Below are positions 43,559-55,748 of a stretch of DNA of 64,000 nucleotides, piece by piece. Positions within the stretch are counted from its first letter, which is position 1, and the number at the start of each line of letters is the position of its first letter. Where the stretch lies: NCBI GenBank assembly GCA_037576215.1, contig JBANDB010000017.1:1550001-1614000 (forward strand). The letters run 5' to 3'. The translations under genes were made by a program, and so were the position numbers. The notes beneath the pieces were generated by a model. The model was not told the origin of the DNA. It searched no databases and was given only the letters and a program-made list of their open reading frames with translations. Origin of the DNA: Armillaria gallica (taxonomy: Eukaryota > Basidiomycota > Agaricomycetes > Agaricales > Physalacriaceae).

Positions 43559-45040
43559 AGACATTCTGTGACTGTGAGAAAGTCAACTTTCGGACTTGCC
43601 TCGGGCTAGTCGGAAAGTCAGGGCAGCGACTTACGACTTTGGGTCAATGCCCTTCCAACACTGTAAGGAATGAGGCCTTAAGGGTTTGTGAACATGACTG
43701 GCTAGCGAGTCTACCGAATATTATATATTCATAGAACTCGGAAAGGAATTACGTAACTGCTGTCACACTCATCCATCGCAGTTTCACCTCTTTCAGTTCT
43801 TCCGCTCGCTACGCAATCATCTTTTCACTCTCATATCATGCCTTCCTCAAACGATCTCCTGCTTTGCTTGTATCTGTGCTTTTGTCTATATGTGTGCTCA
43901 TACTCTCAGTCACTACAGTTTCTGAAGCATGGTTCTGCCATCAACTGTCTCCTTTGAGTATTCATTTGAATGTCGGGGACATCATCTGAAGTCTGTCATT
44001 TTCCAGTATCATATAAGCCTTCATCTACTATGCTTCTCCACCTTTTTGCTTCCTACCCATTACAGTCATCATGGCACACCTATGCACGCCTCCTCTACGC
44101 GAGCGACTGCTAACAAAATGGATCACATTTGACAGACAACTTATCAACATACACACTGGGATCCTTGTTAGTGAGTATAGCTGTTGCCATCCATGATTTC
44201 GTGCGTCACTAAATAAATAGTCAGGATTTCCTATGAATGATGTAGACCGAGTGTACTCCATTTTTTCATCGCTTTAAAGTGACTTCACCATCCCTCTGGA
44301 TGTTCCTGGTATGTTCATGCTCTCTTATTGCACCTCTTTCGCTGAAACCTACAACAGAATTTATCTGTTATTTTATAACTAAGTAATGATATCCTTTCTC
44401 CCTTTGCTCGTGTGAACGTACGCAAGCCCTCCTGCAAAGTATCAAAGACGCGAATATGTTCTTCATACCCTCCTATTTGGTGAGTACGATGCATTTAATT
44501 ACATTTTACTGCCAAAGTCGTCCTGCCGTGCCATCGGTTTGAAATCGGCTACCTTGCCGGTTTCCCCGATTTTAGCCGAGTCTCGTATTTTCTCGGATTC
44601 GATATCGCTGATACGGGCGGTCTATACCTTATTTGGAAATGCCGCCCATTACGGAGGAAAATGCTTCGTCGTCGAGCCACTCTGCCCCAACGCCTCAAAA
44701 AGTCAGAAAAATCCTCACAGAATAGGGTGTTTGTATTGATTCCAAGAAATATCAATGGTATTTTTTCCTCTGGCCTCCCCAATCATCCTGCTCTATCAAT
44801 TGTCGTTGTCAACCTCCGTAGTTCCTAGCGTTTGGGATGCGGCGCCTATATATTGGGCTCTGTACCTGGTACCCAGTACTTGGCGATGTCTTGTTGCTGC
44901 CTGAGGACCTGTCTAGGTGCGCACGTGTCCCAGTCCCGATTCAAATCTACTGCATCTATGGGGGATCAGGATTCAGTACAGCAATGGCTTGAGTCGTATA
45001 GTCGACACGTACCAGTCAGCGCGCCGGTCTGCGCGTCGTT
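43559..45040. other. Gene-poor stretch
   Basis: Short ORFs only; pyrimidine-rich tracts around 43760-44050 look like untranslated or decayed sequence. MGDQDSVQQWLESYSRH at 44958 with a gtaccag donor may be a first exon of the next gene but does not join in phase. Confidence 0.3.
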
Positions 45041-45895
45041 GTGTCCTCTCGCTCTCCCCCAAAATCTCTTAGATTTGTGAATGATACACCTACACCATTA
45101 GCTCGCAGTATCAGTCCCTCGTCCCAGTCCACTCACTGGCAAACTGCCTCGATTTTTCCTTTAAGATTCATGCTAATTGGGTTAGAAAGGAATGCCAGTA
45201 AGTCAACAAATCCTTGCATGAAAAGACGAGCATCTACTTCATTGATTTTGTCAGAAATGGTGCTGTGAGTGGAGGTGAAGAGAGTCGCTTGCGTGACGTG
45301 CGTGACTTGATCGATAGCGCTTACATCGTCTACTCCAAACTTGGAGCACTGATTACTGTGCACCTTCAAGATGCTTTTCAATGTATACACCACTGAGCTC
45401 ACGATAGCTAAATTCAATATCAATACCCCTCAGGAACATGCACACCTGTCGGAGTGCCTTGAAGAGCTCCTTCCTACTCTTCGTAGAACTCTCGGAGATC
45501 GATTCACAGACGAGAACGAATTGGACTTGGTCATTTAGTAAGTTTTTTTAACGAAGGGGGAAAGAAAATGTTAATGGACACGTAGTGATTTATGGGACTT
45601 CGCCGCGAAGAATAATATGGCTGCCCTGTTCAACAACCGCAGGCATCTTTTGGGCGTCGTCTACTGGGCATCAACGGGGACGGTTGCGAGCTTCAAATCG
45701 CGCGCAAGGATCCACCCCGTCCCATATCGAGTCGCCGGTACCTACGGAGCACAGGATTCGATCTTCGTCGTCGAAACCATCGGGGGTGATCATGAAATGG
45801 AGTATACGATGACTTTCGTCGTTCAATTGTACGTTCCATCAGATGCATACATTGATTTCACTAATCCTTTTTGCTTCCTTAGGACGGTCTTTTAA
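45041..45895 (+). CDS. Hypothetical protein, model incomplete
   Basis: Open segments follow each other on the plus strand: RFVNDTPTPLARSISPSSQS (to a gtaagt donor near 45200), SGGEESRLRDVRDLIDSAYI, a helical segment EHAHLSECLEELLPTLRRTL with a gtaag donor at 45539, and DLWDFAAKNNMAALFNNRRH.. from 45588 to TAA 45895, which includes LLGVVYWASTGTVASF. The last two join in phase; the earlier join would need a 25-nt intron. No family is recognised. The segment TACATCGTCTACTCCAAACT at 45326 recurs at 46870. Confidence 0.4.
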
Positions 45896-47677
45896 GGTGT
45901 TCGTAGTGGGAGAAGAGACCATACTATATACCCAGCAAAAGATTCCGTATGTACATACCAACACGTACCTACTATACCTACGTACCATCCATTACCCACC
46001 ACAAAGTTGTTTTTTCTTGCTGTCAACCCAGTACATTGAGAGATCATGCCGAATGAACGGACATCGGCATTAGTTCAGGTACTATGGGTGTTTGGGAGAT
46101 GCAAATTTTTGATGGATGATTTTCTGTAGCTCTCACCTGTGTTCCGTTTCCTTGAAAAATTTACAAGTATCTTAAGTGTGTTCCAATGCTAAAGTAAAAA
46201 TCATTGGGGCTTTCATTGAGTAGAGCAAGCGTCAGACGGTGGCCGAAGTGCAAGTGTCAAAAAATCACGATGTGCAAAATTCCGTCACGGCAAATGTCAC
46301 GATCAAATAGTAAGTCCGACGATGCCGACTGCGGCTTTTTGAAGAAGGAACGCGGTTACACTGTATTGTTGCCGTAGAACGGCATACCGGACATTGAAAT
46401 TGTCACATTCTGTAACGCTGAATCCAATGTATCTCTCATTTTTCGTGCATCACTCAAGCAATAGGTTCGGATTTTTTTTTTGTTTTGAACTCTTACAATG
46501 AGCCTTAATCATACACCAAAGTCATTCCGAGGCTGTTCATTGCTGCAAGTGTGAAACCAAAGGCAGCCGGTCTTCACAAAGGCCGATTTCAGCCAGTTTT
46601 TGCTGTCTCGAAACGCTTCCTCCATGCCTACATATAAAATTACCGCGCAGTATTAGTTATATACATTCATTGAAGTATATAAAAAACCCCAAAGCCAACA
46701 ACTTGCTAAATCATGCTAAAAACCGAAATTTGCACATCGCGATCCATTTGCAGATCGTGATCACCTGTAGTACTGAGAAAATTACGAGAGAGTATTTAAC
46801 CCTCAGATATTACCGGCCAATCACAGGAGTGTTTGCCGCTCGCGGTCTTATTCGTTATCGATGGCGTTTACATCGTCTACTCCAAACTTGGAGCTTGCTG
46901 AATCCGACGTATTGTGATCTACTTCGCGCTCGTACTGGCAGAAACCTCGTCTTCGATAACTCAATGAACGCCTCAAAGACGCAAAACTATTTCCAATGGC
47001 CGGAATCTGCCGCTGATAATTGTCAAATGTAATCGGGATACATAACAATCAGCCGACGACGACATGTATAAATCTCCCACCGATGATGCGTATCTTATAC
47101 CAGGATTCCGGGTCTTTTAAAATGTCACCAAATGACGTACGGGTTGCAATGCAGGTGAGGTTCAATAGATACATCGGGCCTCAAGCACGATTGTGACGCC
47201 GTATCTCAGCTCATGAGATCTATACAGGTCCTGGTTAGTCGTTCATCAAAAATTCCTCCGGAGTAGAAACTATGGACTTGAGGAAATTGCCAGACAGGTT
47301 TCGATATACCAGACGGGGAGATGCGATTACTGAGGGCAAAGACGCGTTTCGACTGTGTACTGGGAAGGGGGATGACTGGGTCGCTCAGCGAACACGTCAT
47401 TGTACCTGACAGTGTGTGCGGTCATCTATCTATCTATCTGAGATCTCGGTGATGGATCAGATCTCGATTGGGTGGCCAGATCTCGATGCTTCATAGCTAA
47501 ACTAGGCAGGCGTCGGGAGGATTGGTGCTCGTCGTGCTGAACGATGGGGGAGAGTACAAGAGCAGCGAACTCGAGGCACGAGTTGGTTCCGCACGTGAGA
47601 GGGGGAGCTAAAAAAGGAGTGCACGTGAAGGTTTCATTCTGCGTATAACGCCTGATCCTAGCGGATACGTAGCAGGT
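45896..47677. other. Gene-free stretch with a relic of the upstream gene
   Basis: No gene is supported. ACATCGTCTACTCCAAACTT plus GGAGC at about 46869 repeats 25 bp of the 45041-45895 gene exactly, with weaker similarity either side. Confidence 0.4.
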
Positions 47678-48056
47678 GCGCCAATTTGATTTCCTATAGT
47701 TATAGGGAATTCTGTATAACTCGGTCCCCTATAGTTATAGGAAATTATGTACAAAATGGACACCCAAGGGTGTAGTTCCTGGCGGCATCTCGGTAGTTGG
47801 AAAAGCAACAGAACTTCAAGTGATGACTTATTGACAATGCACTTACGAGGGTAAAATGCCCCAAACACTTTGTAGACGACCCTTTAAGAAGAAAATTGGC
47901 CGGAATTTGGTCGGCGGCAGCTTCCGGAACGTCCGGGCCGACTTGAGCATTGTCCGGGTTAGCATATTTTAGGGCCAAATGTTTGCATATTTGAGGCCCA
48001 AAATCATGGTTTTTGCCGGACAAACCTTGGCGGGAGCTTCCCGGGGCCTGGATCAA
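47678..48056 (-). repeat. Dispersed non-coding repeat, copy B (inverted relative to copy A at 6001)
   Basis: It contains, in reverse order and orientation, the blocks of copy A: the CCTATAGTTATAGG pair around TGTATAACTCGGTCC, TTAGCATATTTTAGGGCC, TGCATATTTGAGGCCC, and AAACCTTGGCGGGAGCTTCC up to CCTGGATCAAG. About 100 bp more lie in its middle than in copy A. Confidence 0.7.
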
Positions 48057-49467
48057 GTTTAGGCGAAAGAGGTGCGGCAGCGATGTTGGCAGTGATTCTG
48101 CGGGCTCACATACAATACAGTTCTCGAGCCTGCCAGTAAGAATGAAGACCTCTCTTTCCGGCTCATCTTCCGGCTCACCACTCGCTATCCGGAAGTGGGC
48201 ACGCTGGATATCCAGAAATCCTGGCATTATAACCGGTTTCAGCAAGATACTTCTCCTCTCCATGCCCCAGAGACCAGATGAATAAGTACGTAACCTCAAT
48301 ACTATGACTCTTTGACTAGATCTCACCAAGAAGAACGTCGGCAACGTCAAAATCAACAATGAGGGACTACGTATGCGCTTTTTGACATTGCCGTCGATTG
48401 GCACCTTGGAATTTATTCCTGCGGCCAATCTGAGAGCTGGGCGTGGCGCCTCCCTGTGCCTTCGTTTCGCTCTTCTCACTAATGACCAAACATCGAAACA
48501 CACACTCCTTCAACTCGGAATTGATTAACCAGTCGGTCTTTTCGCTTGATGTAAGAGTGCGTCGGAGTTATTCTCGTGCGTCTTCCTTTTCTCGAATCTC
48601 CTCTTACTCGATGGGTGGGTGATGCTTAGGCGATGCTCAGTATCTGTTAGACTCGCGCGGGCGGATCGGTCTCTGCTCTTGCGTCGGCGCTCGGCGCCCG
48701 GTTCCGACGCACATATAGCGAACGCGACATACATACTTTCCCCCGCCGATATGGGGATACCCGCGACTTGTACAAAGATGGGTATTGCAGTGCCGCGCGC
48801 CATCAACTATCAACTGACATGATCAATGCCACCATAGCAAGTATGCTTGTACCATACTGTGTTCAAGAAGGTTCACTAACCCTGTAAAGGCCTAGGCTAA
48901 AACATGCCATCTCTTTCAATACACCCACTAATTTTGGTCCTTTGCGCACAGTTGCCTGCGTCATGATGGGTCGCCTCTCCATCACTCCATCACTCTATAT
49001 TCGTCGCCTATCATATCTCTCTCGAGTCCCCGCACTACCCCTGTATGTCATACGCATCACAGAGGAGCCGTGACTCTTGGAAATCCAGGCTGATCGCCTA
49101 TTTCATCGCCTCTACTATAATCTACCCTCCTAACTGCTGGGAGCGTCCACCCAGACCATGGACATATCATGATTGCTGGCGTACAAGATAGCATATAGCG
49201 CAAAGTGTCTAAGGGCAGGAGATAAAGCGTCTCAGTGTCCGTATAGGGTCTCTGAAATGTATCCTGTCCAAAGGACATCGAATGTGACGGCACCTTACCG
49301 TGGTGCCTGTGCATAAGTCTTAAACAGTGGCAATCAGACAGCCTCAATGTTCCGGTGTTTCTGCTATCCTCCTTCAGCCTCAATACAAAACACGTTGCTC
49401 AATATGCCGTTGATGGGGTCATATAAGGGCGGTCGAGCCTCCGACTTTCACAATATTAGCGCCTGCC
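48057..49467. other. Intergenic stretch upstream of the MFS gene
   Basis: Several ORFs of 60-100 codons on both strands (e.g. 48525-48806 minus) overlap each other in GC-richer sequence and carry no motif or splice pattern I can support. Confidence 0.3.
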
Positions 49468-51257
49468 ATGGAAATCGTCCGCTTGCAACCTGGTCCTGCT
49501 TTTGAGACCTCTACATCCCCAACCTTTTCGGTCGACAAGTACGACGATGATAATGAGATAATCATCGATGATGACTACATCGTCGATCGCATTGCGGAGA
49601 GAAGGTATGCTCGCTGGTCCTTGCCTGCACGGAATTTCAGCTAAATTGCGATCGTTACTAGAGTACTTAGGCGACTTGATCTTCGTATCATGCCATCATT
49701 GATATTGATGTCTCTATTCAGCTTCCTAGCTCGAGCTAACGTCGTGCGTAGTCCCCTCTGAAACATGTCCAAAATCTCATATCTCACTGAAGGGAAATGC
49801 CAGGATCCTAAACGCTGATAGTGGCGACTCCCTCCTCCAGACTCTACATATGACAGATCAGCAATTCCTTACGGTGTTGGCAATGTTCATCGTCCCATTG
49901 GCACTGTTCGAGACCCCGTCGAATTATATGCTCAAATACTTCTCTGCGCCACATTGGTTCGCCTTTCTCTTGCTCGGGTGGGGGGCAACCGATATGATTA
50001 TAGCCGCATCTCGGAACTACTCCACATTGATTGGTCTACGGTTTTTGCTGGGCTCGTTCGAGGCAGGTCTGATGAAAGCCCTCCCACTTCAATATTTCCG
50101 ATCTGATACAGTTTTCTAGGGTTTTTCCCCGGAATGATATACTTCCTTACATTGTACGTCCCCCGAGCTTCCTACTCCTTCTACTCCGTCTTGATTTCAT
50201 GTTCCTAACCTACTTCGTGCAGCTGGTACCGACTCCAAGAGCGTGCGATCCGTTTATCGTATGTCATCGCAGGTGCGCCACTCGGAGGCGCATTCGGAGG
50301 TAGCATCGCATACGGAGTAGGGCTCATGAATGGTGCTCGAGGTCTACAAGCTTGGCGATGGCTGTTCATCATCGAAGGCGCACCGTCGTGTATCCTCGCA
50401 ATAATTGTGTACTTCTTCTTTCCCTCCTACCCTGAGAGGGCAGCCTGGCTATCATCAGACGACCGTCTTCTCGCCGTCCGCCGGCTAAACCAGGAATCGT
50501 CCAAGTCTCTAGGACATGCCATGATTACGTGGGATGGCGCGAAAGCTGCGTTGAAGGATTGGCGGTTATATCTGCATTATATTGTGTTTATCTCTGTGTC
50601 GGTACCATTCTCGAGTATAGCGCTATTCACGCCGACCATCGTGAATGGACTCGGGTACAAGGGGCTCAATGCTCAGCTATTTACGGTACCGCCCTTTGCT
50701 GTGGCGTTCTTGGCTACCGTGGCGGTATCCTGGGTGGCGGATCGGTATCGGATCTGGTCAATGTGCGGGATGGTGTCAATGGTACTGGCAGGGATAACTT
50801 TTATCATTCATGGTATGCCTCTATTTGTAATTGCTCTGAACGGTGCTGAAGGAGGTGTGTCTGCAGGTTCGCTACCACCAACACCGTTCAAGGCGCGATA
50901 TGTGATGCTCTGCCTAGGAACGATGTTCTCCTATGCTGGCAACCCGTCGCTACTAGCATGGCTTACCGGGAATCTGCGGGATATTAACGCGACAACCCTG
51001 GCTATTCCTGTGAATCTGGCTTTTGGAGCGTCGGGCCAAATGATAGGTCAGTCGCCATTTGTGCTTTGCTCACGAGGCTGAACGCATATTCAGGAATATT
51101 CATATACAAGTCAAGCGAGGCTCCTGGGTACGCGACCGGACATTTTACGAATGGGGCAGTAATGCTGGTAGGTGCCGTAGGTGTCGGAACCTTGAGGACC
51201 ATATATAAGAGGAGAAATAGAGAGCTTGGTGTCGGACAAAGTCCTTGGATAGTGTAA
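49468..51257 (+). CDS. MFS transporter, allantoate permease (ACS) type
   Basis: Six exons join in phase: 49468-49604, about 49661-49750, from about 49798 to 50071 (donor after FEAG), a short exon GFFPGMIYFLT, one from about 50222 to 51043, and one ending at TAA 51257; total about 500 residues. An acidic cytosolic N-terminus (KYDDDNEIIIDDDYIVDRIA) precedes some 11-12 membrane segments. Family signs are RRLDLRIMPSLILMSLFSFL..RANVGNAR near TM1, LFETPSNYMLKYF, FLLGSFEAGFFPGMIYFLT, WYRLQERAIRLSYVIAGAPL, WRWLFIIEGAPSCILAIIVY and FFFPSYPERAAWL. Such proteins import small carboxylates, nicotinate, ureides or dipeptides with protons (known of the family); the substrate here cannot be told. No lesion is seen. 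Confidence 0.85.
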
Positions 51258-52102
51258 CTGCATATTGATATCGCGGCGCCGACAATGAAATTATTTAGTA
51301 GTAAACGTAATACAAGAAAGCACTCAGTACGCAACCAGACAGGGCAGTTTGGCATCGAATTTGACGCCTCCTGCTTCATCCTTGGGATGGTGATCGTTCG
51401 ATCTTATGAAGGTTGCCAGTTGCTCGTTCCGGGTATGAGGGGAAGAGGAAGTATATGATAACCGCGAGGTACCATGATGGTGTACCTTCAATAATGAATA
51501 ACCACCGCCAGATTTTCAGGTCCTGAGTGCCATTAATAAGTCCAATACCATACGTGATACTCTCGTTGTATGTTGCCCCAAGAGGTACGCCTGCTATTAT
51601 GAATGATAACCGAAGGGCATGACGACTCTTGAAGTCTGTACCAGCGATGAAAATGAGATCGCAATCAGGAAGTCATTTCAGAGACGACCTGAAGACGTAC
51701 ATAGTAAGGAAATAGACAATTTCGGGAGTAAGATCTAGTACTTATTCGTCGATCAGGATCTGATTGAGAAGACGCTCCATGGGATAAGCGCTTTCGAAAG
51801 GAACAATAAACGACCGATGAACGGTCGTCGAACATGTGTTATCAATGCAAGAAGTCCCCAAAATGTGGAACTTGGAGCAGATGACGTCGACAGGGAAGTA
51901 ATAGTAGCAGCTGTAGTAGTTGGGAAATATAGTGAAATCGCGGAGATTTGGATCACGAGAGAAGCTACTAGAAGGCTTTCTTATCATTAATGTTAGGGGG
52001 GCAGTTGTTTGCACTGAAAGTCAGGACTGAGGACTGGAGACTGAGAGATTAGAACTAAAAAGTTATAACTTATAACTTAGAACTCAATGAAACTCAGATC
52101 TT
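51258..52102. other. Intergenic stretch
   Basis: Nothing supported. The minus-strand ORFs at 51002-51379 and 51742-52014 overlap the MFS end or lack any motif. Confidence 0.3.
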
Positions 52103-52107
52103 AAAAA
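52103..52107 (-). terminator. Pol III T-run downstream of the tRNA
   Basis: Five T on the minus strand, about 26 nt after the 3' end of the tRNA-Arg gene, the usual RNA polymerase III stop. Confidence 0.6.
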
Positions 52108-52132
52108 GCCGCGCGAGGTACTGGTTTATCAC

Positions 52133-52219
52133 TACCGACAACGAGGATCGAACTCGCAACCTTCGCCTATGACCAACTGATGTTAGGAAAGCGACGCGCT
52201 ACCATTGCGCTACGACGGC
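52133..52219 (-). tRNA. tRNA-Arg(CCU) with a 15-nt intron
   Basis: Read on the minus strand: acceptor GCCGTCG pairs with TGTCGGT (one T-T and two G-T), T8-A9, D stem GCGC/GCGC around AATGGTA (box A-like TAGCGCAATGG), anticodon stem TCGCT/GGCGA, loop TTCCTA..A with anticodon CCT, T arm GCGAG-TTCGATC-CTCGT (box B GTTCGATCC), discriminator A. Between position 37 of the loop and the stem are 15 extra nt, the normal place for a nuclear tRNA intron. This is a low-copy tRNA in fungi reading AGG. Confidence 0.85.
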
Positions 52220-53437
52220 TGAATAATGGTGAGCAAGGCTTATAACTGATATGGAGCTCAGGGGCGAAAGATGGAGATTTAGAGCACCACTTTTTCACAA
52301 GACACCAGCTGGCGAAGGTCCGTGTGATGTTTTTCTCCCTGCTACTGACTCGCTTACATTTGGCATCCAGGCCGTCCTAGTATGGGTTGATTACTTGAGA
52401 CATCGAAGATGCCTTCATGTGTTCAGGATGCAAGGTAATCATCAGATGTAATGGTATTGAGTTTAACGTAACACTTAGCGAACGGCAAAATTCCAACCCA
52501 AGAAACATTCCGACCTTGGCCGTCAACGTCGATGGTGGCGGGTGAAGACCAATGCTTCAAGCAGCATTACGAATCACAAATACAACAATCTTGTCAGCAA
52601 CCACGGGACTTTGAACGTGTCGAATTGATCCCATCAAACCAAATGTAGTGGAACGCCTGGATGAGAAAACTTGAGAGGGAGGCGGGAATAAAGGGAAAGG
52701 AAGAGGACAGCGACCAAGTGATGGTATGATACGGGTGTCGCTTCTCCCCTTTTTCATACATGGAATTTCCTGCGGAGATGGAAGGTCAGAAAAATATTAT
52801 GAAGAGTATACGTATTGACCTGCAAGAGGTATCTATGGCCCATCTACTCGCTCCCGATCTAACAGCTGATCGTATGCCGAATTCACGTCGCCTTCATTTC
52901 CCAGGATTGCCTGAGCGGCAATGTTCGAATCAAAGCGGCGACGTGCTTGAATGATACATATCGTTGTATCCATCCACAGGGGATCCGATGGGTCGACGCT
53001 CGGAGTTTGTGAACCATGATAAAGATAGAGAGCTTCTGCCTTCGAATGCTGTATTATGGGTAAAAGCAATTCAACAGCACAGGCGCTCGAGTATATATGT
53101 GTTTGTCAACGTGATACCCTCGTGTTAATACTCAACTACTTTCGGCGTGTTCCCTCCTCGTCACCCACGGCCTTCTCCTTATCATTGTCTTTCTCATCGA
53201 TCATGTATCCACAGATTTCCATACTGAAGACTTTCCATCCTTCGTTTATTTTTGAATCTTGTTGAAGCTGTTGGACGCCCACCTACAAAGCTGTACCTTA
53301 CGTGAGTTGATATCCTTCTGAAGCCCGCAATGGTATTTTATGCTGCTTCTCACATCCCCTTAAGAGAAGCTGTTTCTTCTTTTGCCTCTATATACGTCGC
53401 CAAATTTCAACGTATCGCACTCACTTGCATCGCGTCT
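52220..53437. other. Intergenic stretch
   Basis: No supported gene; the minus-strand ORF 52833-53069 lacks motifs. The last 200 bp are the pyrimidine-rich leader of the NACHT gene. Confidence 0.3.
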
Positions 53438-55691
53438 ATGTCATCTTCAACTTCAGCTCCATCTCTTCCTCTCGATAAAGCGACATTGGACCTGCTCGAT
53501 CAGTTGAAATCTGCACTTGCAGAGAATTTCACCAGCCGACAGGAATTTGAGCGCAGGTGCCGGGAAGCGTCGATACTGGAAGTTCACGATGCAATGGTGG
53601 AGCTCCTAAGGAAACTGCCTAAGGAAAGAACGAAGTCTGCAAAATTATTTGCTCAATGTGCTGGATCACTTGACAAAATTGCTGAAATGGTAGCCCCTCT
53701 CGCCAACGTAGGTCAGCCTGTCGCTCTGATCGTATTTACAGCAATCACGGTCATTTTGAAGGTAAGCATATATTCTGTCAAATAAATTCCCCTGCTTATT
53801 AGAAACACCTTTAGTTAGTTACAACTCGGGAAAAACTCATACAAAGTACGTTGTTCTCCCATTATCCAGCAAGTAACATTTACCTCATAATTTCTCAGCA
53901 ATCGCAGATACTTTCCTCCACTTGAACGATGTCCTGCCTGTCCTTCAATCTCTCTCGTCCATTGAGTTGCATAACCGTGCCGTCACCCGAGTCTTTTCTG
54001 CAATGATCGTATTTCTTGCGGATGCGGCGAAGTTTATGGGCAGAAACAGTATGGACATATGTTGATCTTTCTACCACGTCTGACATTGCTTCAGGACTAC
54101 GACAAGTTTTGAACCCGATGAATATATTACATATCTTCGATGACTCCAACTTGCGTGCTGCTTCTGGTCGTCTTCAGCGTACCATTAATGCTGCACTCAA
54201 AATGGTGCCAGCAGTTATTGCGATAGGTGATTGAAAATACCCCCGACATCTTTCCCATTGATCTTACATTGTCCATTGCAGAGCAGGAAAAGAAAGATGT
54301 ACTCCGGCGAATCAACCATGTGTCCCACTATGCAGACTTGGAAGCGCTTCGGAATGCCCGATTCGGCGATACGTACTCGTGGGCCAAAACTCACCCAGTG
54401 ATAACTAAATGGAGGGACTCGACTGCAGATCATATTTGGCTTCACGGTGGTCCAGGAACTGGAAAGAGTGTCCTCGCTGCCTTCCTGATTGACCTTGTTC
54501 GGAACCAAATCCGCAGCTCGGCGACAGACAGTTCTTCACCTGAAATCGTGTTGTATTTCTTCTGTGATAACAGAAGTGGATCTAGCATGAGAAGGTCATC
54601 AAAAGCGACTGCAATGTCTTTCCTTACGCAACTGGTTGAAAACTCGCTGTTGCATGTGCAAGAATTCTCCAACTTCGTCGAATACATAACAACAAAGGCG
54701 CCAAACTTCGATTACCCCATCACGGAGCTCTTAGAATATTTGATGGTGTTCCTGAAGAGATTTTCAAAGACATGGTGAGCAAATTCTATGTACATATATA
54801 CTATCATGAAATACGATACCATTTTGAAGGATAATCATTGATGCACTGGACGAATGCCATGAGGAGGTTGTTGGTCCAGATGGTCTAATCCAGAAGCTTC
54901 AGACAGGAGAGTCGAAGTCAGGGGACCGGGTGAATCTGAAACTCGCCTTTCTTAGTCGAAAGGAGAGTTCCATTGAGAAGCAGCTCAATTGGTGGGAGAG
55001 TGTAGAGGTTGGCGGAAACGACACTACTGGGGATGATATCCTTCAGTTTCCATCCCAGAAAGTCGGAGAAGTCGAGAAAGCCGACCTCTATCCAGGTGGC
55101 CATGCCGAACTGGTCGCTGACATCACGCGGATTGCCGGGAACGTGTTTCTCTACATCGTTCTCAAGGTTGAAAATCTCAAAGATTCAACAGACGAGGAGA
55201 TGAAAATGAAACTGAATGATCTAAATCGTTCACCAGCAAAATTGGATGACCTTTATGCCGAGTATCTTGATCGAAGGATGAGCCAGAATTCGGAATCAGA
55301 TCACAAAACCGCCATTCGGGCGCTTCAATGGATCCTTTGTTCGAGGCAGTCGGTGACCCCGACCCTGTTAGCCATGGTGCTGGCAATAGATGAGGTCCCT
55401 AATATTAGGCCAATTGCGGACGTCGGAGAGGGGTTCAAGAATGTGCTCGGAATTTTGGTTGTCTTTCGCAAGGTTAACAATGAATTGCAGGCTACCCTGG
55501 TTCACCAAACCTTGAAAGACTTTCTCCTTCGCTCTGGCGATCATAATCAGGGGACCTCGCTCTGCGTGACCGACCAGTTGCGCATCCTTGTTCATCTGAG
55601 GAATTCCGACCAGCCCTCTGATACTCCCATACGAAAACCCATCCGGGACACTAAACTTTACGTACTGTGCGACCCAATGCGACCAGGGTAA
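53438..55691 (+). pseudogene. NACHT/STAND NTPase (fungal NLR-like), with a frameshift
   Basis: ATG 53438 (MSSSTSAPSLPLDKATLDLL) is preferred to the earlier in-frame 53330 because the upstream peptide is not conserved-looking. Exons: 53438-53761, 53815-53845, 53899-54226, 54282-54774, 54830-55691. The N-terminal 250 residues are helical, as in fungal NLR effector-linker regions. The NTPase has Walker A HGGPGTGKS (about 54444-54470), a sensor region EIVLYFFCDNRSGSS, Walker B WIIIDALDEC directly after an intron, and a lid-type TRIAGNVFLYIVLKVENLKD. Within 53899-54226 the frame changes near 54040: DAAKFMGR on one side, VWTYVDLSTTSDIASGLRQV on the other. The ORF stops at TAA 55689, but the same frame continues into the next ORF. 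The family senses non-self and triggers cell death in other fungi; this copy may be defunct. Confidence 0.68.
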
Positions 55692-55748
55692 TCCTACACG
55701 CGACTTCTCGAGGCATGCGTTGCTGCCATATCTTCTGCCCAGTTCTTA

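Noticed and set aside
48525..48822. Overlapping ORFs on both strands.
   Set aside because: GC-rich overlap without motifs; neither frame has a convincing codon pattern.
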